Of a stretch of DNA of 5,692 nucleotides, positions 1 through 4,106 are shown in pieces. The position numbers and the translations under genes were made by a program. Origin of the DNA: JBMNHG01 sp045627705 (lineage in GTDB: Bacteria > Verrucomicrobiota > Kiritimatiellia > RFP12 > JBMNHG01); contig JAZQOE010000121.1 of NCBI GenBank assembly GCA_045627705.1, forward strand, positions 1 to 5,692. Direction: 5' to 3'. How positions within the stretch are numbered: position 1 is the first letter of the stretch; the number at the start of each line of letters is the position of its first letter. Under the pieces are notes generated by a model. It searched no databases and had not been told where the DNA came from. It saw nothing but the letters and a program-made list of their open reading frames with translations.

Positions 1-140
1 AGGCGATGATTTTCGGGAAATCAGACCGCGAGCCAATCATGCAAAACGGACGCATCCCGCGCATCAAGCCTAACGCCACGGCTGATCAAACCATCTCCGC
101 GCTTTTCAAGATACTCGGCGGCATCACTGCCATCCCATAG
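1..140. other. Unassigned stretch, possible 3' end of a gene, direction unclear
   Basis: This stretch precedes the repeat array and is open on both strands. On the plus strand one frame is open from the window edge to a TAG at 138-140 and would give about 45 C-terminal residues ending in GGITAIP. On the minus strand a frame enters from the repeat array and ends at a TGA at 21-23; its last ~39 residues (ending SVLHDWLAV) also read like protein. Third-position GC is somewhat higher in the plus reading (about 64% against 54%), which mildly favours a plus-strand gene entering from the left, but the sample is too small to decide. I recognise no family in either reading. If the minus reading is real, its upstream part has been replaced by the repeat array. 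Confidence 0.25.
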
Positions 141-656
141 CCGCGCCACAGCCCTTGGGCCAAAATGCGCATGCCAAGAAGGCGCGCGCCCCTTGCGGGC
201 GGGCGCAACCGGGTGGCGAGCCGCAACCGGGGACAGACCACGATTTTGCGCTTGGGAACGGCGCGCCGGAATTCTGCCGCGCCACAGCCCCTGGGCCAAA
301 ATGCGCATGCCAAGAAGGCGCGCGCCCCTTGCGGGCGGGCGCAACCGGGCGGCGGGCCGCAACCGGGGACAGACCACGATTTTGCGCTGGGGAACCGCGC
401 GCGCCAGAATTCTGCCGGGCCATGGTCCTTAAGCCAAAATGCGCATGCCAAGAAGGCGCGCGCCCCTTGCGGGCGGGCGCAGGCGGGTGGCGAGCCGCAA
501 CCGGGGACAGACCCCGATTTTGCGCTGGGGAACGGCGTGCGCCAGAATTCTGCCGCGCTACAGCCCCTGGGCCAAAATGCGCATGCCAAGAAGGCGCGCG
601 CCCCTTGCGGGCGGGCGCAACCGGGTGGTGCGCCGCAAACGGGGACAGACCACGAT
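141..656. repeat. Tandem array of 136-138 bp GC-rich repeats, 3 full copies plus 1 truncated
   Basis: Four direct copies begin at 141, 277, 415 and 553, with periods of 136, 138 and 138 bp. Each copy contains, in order, a CCGCGCCACAGCCC-like start (altered in copy 3), CCAAAATGCGCATGCC, the palindrome GGCGCGCGCC, a GC-rich segment that can fold (TTGCG...CGCAA), GGGGACAGACC followed by ACGAT (CCGAT in copy 3), and a tail ending in GAATTCT. The last copy stops after GGGGACAGACCACGAT and lacks the tail. There are scattered point differences between copies. All six frames stay open for long stretches because of base composition, and the same Arg/Ala/Pro-rich strings recur in each copy. I regard these as non-coding repeats, not a gene. 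They resemble the dispersed intergenic repeats common in PVC genomes; that family assignment is inference. Confidence 0.92.
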
Positions 657-720
657 CGCGTGAAGGTAAGAGGTAAGAGGCGGGGGAAACGGCGACGCAG
701 GCGGGCGGCGGGGAGGAGCA
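657..720. other. Purine- and GC-rich spacer after the repeat array
   Basis: The stretch is strongly purine-biased on the plus strand, with phrases such as GGTAAGAGGTAAGAGGCGGG, then GC-rich up to the A-run at 720. No gene is supported. It directly follows the truncated last repeat, and a similar purine tract follows the isolated repeat core at 2321-2336, so the tract may belong to the repeat element. Confidence 0.5.
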
Positions 721-754
721 AAAAAAAAGAACCTGCGGCCGGAGCCGCAGGTTC
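720..754 (-). terminator. Rho-independent terminator of the PEP-CTERM gene
   Basis: A perfect 11-bp stem (729-739 with 744-754, arm GAACCTGCGGC) closes a 4-nt loop. On the minus strand it is followed within two bases by a run of nine T (plus-strand A at 720-728). It lies about 29 bp past the stop codon of the minus-strand gene at 783-1343, the expected position and orientation. Confidence 0.93.
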
Positions 755-782
755 CTCGGTTTAGATGGCTTGCGCCGCAAGA

Positions 783-1343
783 TTACTTCTTGAGGAAGCG
801 CTTGCGAAGAGCAAGAGCCGCAGCCGCAAGACCAACGAGAGCGTAGGTCGTCGGTTCGGGGATGTTGCCGACGGGCGTGTCGGCCTTGATCACGCCTTTG
901 TAGATGAACTCATTTGTATCGGTTGCGCCATCCTTCTCCTGGGTGTAGGTACCGGAGACACCATAATAACCATCGGTGGGGAGATCTGTGCCAGCAACGC
1001 CATTGCTCGTAGCAATAATGGCATAGACTGCATCGGTCGAAGTAGTAACAGGAGACGTTGCGGCAAAAGTACCCCAAACAGTGGAAGAAGAGGGATAGGC
1101 CGCAGAACCGAGAATGTCAGTCGAATCAACAATCTCATCGTCACCGAGATTCCAAGTGGTACCATTGAAGGTTGCATCGAGGGTGCCATTCGAGCCAAGG
1201 TAAACGAGATAGGCGGTACCACCATCGAGGGTGTTGCCATCCTTGTCGAGGACTGCGTTATCCGCGCTCCAAGCAATCTTGGCGGCGGACGCCATGCTGA
1301 CGATAGCGAGGAGTGCCGCGACAGCCATCATGAGTTTCTTCAT
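783..1343 (-). CDS. Small secreted PEP-CTERM sorting domain protein
   Basis: The 186-residue protein has a signal peptide (MKKL, then a hydrophobic stretch to about residue 18, with likely cleavage after ASA at 18-20). A Ser/Thr/Gly/Asp-rich middle of about 140 residues has no recognisable enzyme motif. The C-terminus is a complete PEP-CTERM signal: Pro-Glu-Pro at 162-164, a hydrophobic helix at about 167-179, and a basic end RKRFLKK at 180-186. Such tails are known substrates of the exosortase/EpsH system and are linked to cell-surface or exopolysaccharide-associated export; no exosortase gene lies in this window. The ATG at 1343 is preceded by AAAAGGA (1352-1358 on the complement) at suitable spacing. 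A strong terminator follows. It lies 82 bp downstream of the other minus-strand gene. The low-complexity middle suggests a structural or matrix-like role, which is inference. Confidence 0.9.
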   Translation of the reverse strand: MKKLMMAVAALLAIVSMASAAKIAWSADNAVLDKDGNTLDGGTAYLVYLGSNGTLDATFNGTTWNLGDDEIVDSTDILGSAAYPSSSTVWGTFAATSPVTTSTDAVYAIIATSNGVAGTDLPTDGYYGVSGTYTQEKDGATDTNEFIYKGVIKADTPVGNIPEPTTYALVGLAAAALALRKRFLKK

Positions 1344-1425
1344 TGTTTGTTTCCTTTTTAGTTAAGCAGGACGAGAAACATTCCCACCCTGCGGTTTCAA
1401 TCCTATCAACATGATAGGAAGAGGG
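1344..1425 (-). other. Spacer between the two minus-strand genes with an 8-bp hairpin
   Basis: The spacer carries a perfect 8-bp inverted repeat (1401-1408 TCCTATCA with 1412-1419) around a 3-nt loop, about 7 bp after the stop codon of the upstream gene. On the minus strand the stem is followed by ATTGAAACC, not a T-run, so it is a poor intrinsic terminator. It may protect an mRNA 3' end or weakly attenuate read-through. The ribosome binding site for the PEP-CTERM gene lies at the other end (1352-1358). I cannot identify a convincing promoter here. Confidence 0.5.
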
Positions 1426-2124
1426 TTAGTCAGCGAGAGGAGAGACCTCTGAAACCTCGATGTCTTCGGCGGCATGACGGAAATACCAAGCAGCAGAGCC
1501 AGCCGGAATCTTGGCATTGGCATCAACGGTATTTCCGTTGTAGAGAGCCCAACCTTGAATTACACCAGCACCGGTCTTGCGAAGGAAATACTCCGTATAG
1601 TCACTTGTGGCAGCATCCCAAACCATGATACGGTCGGCAGCAGCCTTTTGCGCAGCATTAACAGTACCTGCAGTACCAGTTGCCCATCCAAATTCAGTCT
1701 CGTTGAGCATGAGATCAACTGGATAACCAGCGCCAATCATGTTGTAGCCAGCGCACTTTTCCGCACCTTTGATGGTGAAAGGAACGGATGCATCAGATGA
1801 GACTTCTCCTTTGAGGGTAACTTCAATGTCGTCTGTGGCATGGCGATAGAACCAGAATGCCGATCCCTTGGCAACGGGAATTGAATCAGGAACTGTATTG
1901 CCATTGTAGAGAGCCCAGCCTTGAATTACGCCTGTGCCGGTCTTACGGAGGAAGTATTCAGTATAATCATCGCCAGCAGCATCCCAAATCATGATACGGT
2001 CAGCAGCGGCCTTCTGGGCGGCATTGACAGTACCGGCCTGCATCTTCGCAAGGTCATCGGCGGAGAAGAAAGTCTGGAGATTGATTGTATCACCACCGAT
2101 AGCATCCCAGTTGATGGCGACCAT
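1426..2124 (-). CDS. 5'-truncated, internally duplicated secreted-type protein (hypothetical)
   Basis: The 232 residues from the first available ATG hold two copies of a module of about 120 residues. The most conserved parts, residues 30-78 and 152-200, match at 45 of 49 positions, including NAAQKAAADRIM, DYTEYFLRKTG and VIQGWALYNGNTV. Each module seems to start with EVSS, then a T-x-K-G strand and C-x-GYxM, and to end with a Phe/Trp/Arg-rich strand and IEV. The ATG at 2124 is probably not the native start: it has no Shine-Dalgarno sequence, and the frame stays open upstream to a TGA at 2251-2253. That extension reads AFTAAQAAEVSSANIVG, like the end of a signal peptide plus the missing first strand of module 1, and contains no ATG, GTG or TTG. 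The native start and most of the signal peptide appear lost at the edge of the repeat island. Function is unknown. The product may be non-functional, or cytoplasmic if translated. Confidence 0.7.
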   Translation of the reverse strand: MVAINWDAIGGDTINLQTFFSADDLAKMQAGTVNAAQKAAADRIMIWDAAGDDYTEYFLRKTGTGVIQGWALYNGNTVPDSIPVAKGSAFWFYRHATDDIEVTLKGEVSSDASVPFTIKGAEKCAGYNMIGAGYPVDLMLNETEFGWATGTAGTVNAAQKAAADRIMVWDAATSDYTEYFLRKTGAGVIQGWALYNGNTVDANAKIPAGSAAWYFRHAAEDIEVSEVSPLAD

Positions 2125-2250
2125 TGTGTAACCGGAGCAACCATTGCCAGTGCCCTTGAGCGTGATCGTCTGGGTGCCGACGATGTTCGCGGATGAGACT
2201 TCTGCGGCCTGGGCGGCCGTGAAGGCGACGCGGGGAGGTTTTGTTGGTAA
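2125..2250 (-). pseudogene. In-frame upstream remnant of the truncated protein (signal-peptide end and first strand)
   Basis: Translated on the minus strand in the frame of the gene at 1426-2124, this stretch gives 42 codons with no stop and no usable start codon. Residues close to the ATG (TITLKG, then NGCSGYTM) match the start of the second module (FTIKG, then KCAGYNM). Before that comes AQAAEVSSANIVG, which looks like a signal-peptidase site followed by the mature N-terminus. The first few codons (LPTKPPRV) look unrelated to a signal peptide, placing the breakpoint near 2230-2240. The reading is direct; calling it a lost signal peptide is inference from the module repeat and from related proteins of this style. 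Confidence 0.65.
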
Positions 2251-2267
2251 TCAACAACTTATGCCAT

Positions 2268-2302
2268 GGTTGGGAGGTTGGAAGGTTGGGAGGTTGGGAG
2301 GT
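2268..2302. repeat. Octamer tandem repeat (GGTTGGGA)n
   Basis: There are four head-to-tail octamers, GGTTGGGA, GGTTGGAA, GGTTGGGA and GGTTGGGA, followed by a partial GGT. The G-rich strand has many GG/GGG runs separated by TT or A and could form a two-tier G-quadruplex. It sits just beyond the broken 5' end of the minus-strand gene. Confidence 0.9.
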
Positions 2303-2320
2303 GCTTCGACGGGAAAAAAC

Positions 2321-2336
2321 GGGGACAGACCACGAT
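2321..2336 (+). repeat. Isolated copy of the array core GGGGACAGACCACGAT
   Basis: This 16-mer is identical to the core in array copies 1, 2 and 4 (229-244, 365-380 and 641-656). As at the right end of the array, it is followed at once by a purine-rich tract (about 2337-2390). It shows that the core is a dispersed element and not only part of the 136-138 bp unit. Confidence 0.85.
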
Positions 2337-2390
2337 TATGGAAGAAGGAAGAAGTGGGAAGTAAGAAGTAGGAGGCGGGAGGTAAAAATG
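2337..2390. other. Polypurine tract
   Basis: The stretch is almost entirely A and G on the plus strand, with degenerate repeats of the type GGAAGTAAGAAGTAGGAGG. No gene is supported. It resembles the purine-rich spacer after the tandem array (657-690; both contain GTAAGAnGTA followed by AGGCGGG) and may be part of the same composite repeat. Confidence 0.6.
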
Positions 2391-2420
2391 AAAAATTGCG
2401 ACGGCGGGGCGCCGTCGCAA
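2391..2420 (-). terminator. Perfect hairpin with T-run on the minus strand, orphan terminator
   Basis: A perfect 11-bp stem (2396-2406 TTGCGACGGCG with 2410-2420) closes a GGG loop. On the minus strand the stem runs directly into TTTTT, then CA and TTTTT. This has the form of an intrinsic terminator for leftward transcription, yet no recognisable gene lies just upstream of it on the minus strand (2421-2638). It could end an unannotated transcript, shield the island from antisense transcription, or be part of the repeat island. Confidence 0.6.
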
Positions 2421-2492
2421 CGCACTGGATCGATCATGTCGCCCATATCGAACAACTCGATTAACTCGACACGATCGCCTTGGGCGTACTCG

Positions 2493-2533
2493 AATGGGGA
2501 CAGACCATGGTGGATTCTAGGTGTGTCCCCAAT
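2493..2533. repeat. REP-like imperfect palindrome built from the repeat core
   Basis: The left arm AATGGGGACAGACC (2493-2506) and right arm GGTGTGTCCCCAAT (2520-2533) pair at 12 of 14 positions around a 13-nt loop. The left arm contains the core GGGGACAGACC found in the tandem array. The right arm is an inverted, slightly altered copy (TGTCCCC). Such hairpins resemble REP elements mobilised by RAYT (Y1) transposases, but no such transposase is in the window and the assignment is inference. Confidence 0.7.
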
Positions 2534-2556
2534 CAATCCTAACCCGAATTAATGCA

Positions 2557-2585
2557 TTGACCATGCGGGGCCGCAAGGATATCAT
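2557..2585 (+). promoter_or_regulatory. Sigma70-type promoter for the HAD-mazG-oxidoreductase operon
   Basis: TTGACC (2557-2562) and TATCAT (2580-2585) are separated by exactly 17 bp; each box matches the consensus at 5 of 6 positions. Transcription would start near 2592, leaving a leader of about 45 nt before the ATG at 2639. The promoter lies just outside the REP-like palindrome. No operator is evident. Confidence 0.7.
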
Positions 2586-2638
2586 TGCATCTCTTCCCCC
2601 GCCAATCATGGCGACAACCCACTTAGGAGCAGTTTGAA

Positions 2639-3328
2639 ATGAGCGAAAATATTGTCGAGCTTGGTGCGCCACACGGTTCCGTGAAGGGACTGATTATCGA
2701 ATGGGATTTCGTGGCGCTTGACGGCGTATCACGCCTTTTCAAGGCTTGCGCCGAAGTTCTCAAGGATTCAAATGTCGAATTGACGCAGGCGCTTTTCGCC
2801 TCGAAGCTGCTTGGCAACAACCTCGCATCCGGTCTTGCCGCGATCGCTGGTGTCGCCGATGGCGAACCACTCGCGGAGAAAGTCCAGGAAATCTACCTTT
2901 CGGGTCTTGCCGATGTCGCGGATTCCCCGCGCAAGGAAGTTCTCGCCCTTGCGAAGGACATGATGGACCGCGGACTGAAGATCTGCATCGTCACCGAACT
3001 TTCCGCCGATTTCGTGCAGCCGATGCTCGCCGATATCGGTCTCGCGAATGCCGCCGTAATCTCCGACGCCACTTCCACCGTCTGCGGTTTCGGCCATGCG
3101 ACCTGGGCGCGCGTTCCGCACGAGCTCAAACTCGCCGAGCAGATGGGAGTGGCGCTCGTTGCGTCCAACGCATCGCTCAAGGGCGCAATGGCGGCAAACC
3201 TCGGCACAATCGCAGTCCCTGCGGCGGAGACCTCCTTCCAAGATTTTGGCGGCGCGGATTACGTGGCCGATTCATTCACCGGCGAGATTGCCGACGCAAT
3301 TCTCGCAACACTTAGAATCGAAGCATAG
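2639..3328 (+). CDS. HAD-fold protein with degenerate catalytic motifs (putative pseudo-phosphatase)
   Basis: The 229-residue protein has the size and order of elements of a HAD-superfamily phosphatase of the phosphoglycolate phosphatase/beta-phosphoglucomutase type. There is a first beta strand with motif I at 18-28, a helical cap at about 33-95, motif II near T119 (ICIVTE), a lysine at K164 (HELKLAEQMG) for motif III, and a motif IV strand at 171-193 ending LGTIAVP. The key acids differ. Motif I reads EWDFVALD where the family has D-x-D-G-T-x-x-D, so the nucleophile Asp is Glu21. In motif IV the usual Gly-Asp is replaced by ASN (175-177). The fold is likely kept while phosphoryl transfer is probably lost, suggesting a binding or regulatory role. 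The start at 2639 is supported by AGGAG at 2625-2629 with a 9-nt spacer. It is the first gene of an operon and its TAG stop overlaps the GTG of mazG by one base. HAD membership is judged by eye. Confidence 0.7.
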   Translation: MSENIVELGAPHGSVKGLIIEWDFVALDGVSRLFKACAEVLKDSNVELTQALFASKLLGNNLASGLAAIAGVADGEPLAEKVQEIYLSGLADVADSPRKEVLALAKDMMDRGLKICIVTELSADFVQPMLADIGLANAAVISDATSTVCGFGHATWARVPHELKLAEQMGVALVASNASLKGAMAANLGTIAVPAAETSFQDFGGADYVADSFTGEIADAILATLRIEA

Positions 3329-4104
3329 TGGACACGCAACTCCCAACGGATGAAGCCTGTCGCGACCGCACGCCCGGTACCGGGGTACATCGTCTGGTCG
3401 CTGTGTTGAAGCGTTTGCGCGGCCCTGGAGGCTGCCCTTGGGACCGCGAGCAAACGCTTTCTTCCATCAAGCCCTGCCTGCTGGAAGAGACTTACGAACT
3501 CCTCGAGGCGATCGACCGCGACGACGCGGAAAACCATGCCGAGGAACTTGGCGATGTCCTGCTCCAGATCGCGTTCCAGTCGCAGATTCGCGCGGAACGC
3601 GGCGAGTTCGATCTCGACGAAGTGGCACACCGGGTTTGCGACAAGCTGGTGAGGCGCCATCCGCACGTCTTCGCCGATGTCGATGCGAAAGATTCGGCGA
3701 CAGTCCTCCGCAATTGGGAGAAGATCAAGAAAACCGAGAAGCACTCCGCCAAGGAGGGCGAGCGAAAGTCCGTCCTCGATGGAGTGGCGGAATCGCTTCC
3801 CGCCCTTCTCCGTTCGCAGCAGATTCAATCGCGCTCCGAGCGCATCGGACACGTCTGGCCCGGCGCCGCGGAAGCATCCGCGAACATGGCCAAGGGAGTG
3901 CAGGCGCTTTCCTCCGCGCTTCCATCTTCCGATGCCGCAAGCGTCGAGTCCGGCATCGGCGACATCCTCTTTCAGGCCGTGACCCTCGCACGCGCGTGCG
4001 GCGTGAACGCCGAGGATGCGCTCCGCCAGGCGACAGACCGTTTTTCCGCCGACTTCCGGGCAAAGGAAGCGGCGGCAGCACAATCCACCCGAAAGGATCC
4101 TTGA
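3328..4104 (+). CDS. mazG: Nucleoside triphosphate pyrophosphohydrolase MazG
   Basis: The 258-residue protein has the usual length and two-domain layout of cytoplasmic MazG, which hydrolyses (d)NTPs to (d)NMP and pyrophosphate and is regarded as a house-cleaning enzyme. The N-terminal domain has the signature LRGPGGCPWDREQT (30-43), the metal-binding EExxE helix (E53, E54, E57) and EELGD (72-76), then RRHPHVF (109-115) and the SVLDGV linker (148-153). The C-terminal domain has GDILF (211-215) and LARACGV, but the EExxE expected near 189-193 reads KGVQA, so its metal site appears lost. The start is GTG at 3328, overlapping the upstream stop as TAGTG; no in-frame ATG precedes the conserved region and no strong Shine-Dalgarno is visible, so translation is probably coupled. 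The oxidoreductase gene follows after 2 bp. Confidence 0.95.
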   Translation: MDTQLPTDEACRDRTPGTGVHRLVAVLKRLRGPGGCPWDREQTLSSIKPCLLEETYELLEAIDRDDAENHAEELGDVLLQIAFQSQIRAERGEFDLDEVAHRVCDKLVRRHPHVFADVDAKDSATVLRNWEKIKKTEKHSAKEGERKSVLDGVAESLPALLRSQQIQSRSERIGHVWPGAAEASANMAKGVQALSSALPSSDAASVESGIGDILFQAVTLARACGVNAEDALRQATDRFSADFRAKEAAAAQSTRKDP

Positions 4105-4106
4105 CC

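Noticed and set aside
141..656. CRISPR array or integron attC array
   Set aside because: Units are 136-138 bp and contiguous, without unique spacers or gene cassettes, and no cas or integrase gene is present.
86..780. Long open frames on both strands across the tandem array, giving Arg/Ala/Pro-rich proteins
   Set aside because: They follow the repeat period, occur in several frames at once, have no ribosome binding site or recognisable domain, and reflect GC-rich repeat DNA without stops.
765..1361. 198-codon plus-strand frame opposite the PEP-CTERM gene
   Set aside because: The minus-strand reading has a signal peptide, a PEP-CTERM tail, a ribosome binding site and a terminator; the plus reading has none.
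1390..1420. ATTGAAAC on the minus strand, as at the end of many CRISPR repeats
   Set aside because: It occurs once only, next to a simple hairpin, with no repeated copies.
2336..2536. 66-codon minus-strand frame across the repeat island
   Set aside because: It spans the REP-like palindrome, the hairpin and the polypurine tract, has no ribosome binding site, and its SPFEYAQGD-like phrase resembles spurious translations of intergenic repeats.
2608..2637. Nine-codon frame (MATTHLGAV) just before the HAD gene, as a possible leader peptide
   Set aside because: It has no ribosome binding site of its own, no regulatory codon run and no alternative hairpins; probably chance.
3438..4106. Upstream in-frame extension of the oxidoreductase through mazG
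   Set aside because: It lies wholly within mazG in another frame and is Arg/Pro-rich; the ATG at 4107 has a good Shine-Dalgarno sequence.
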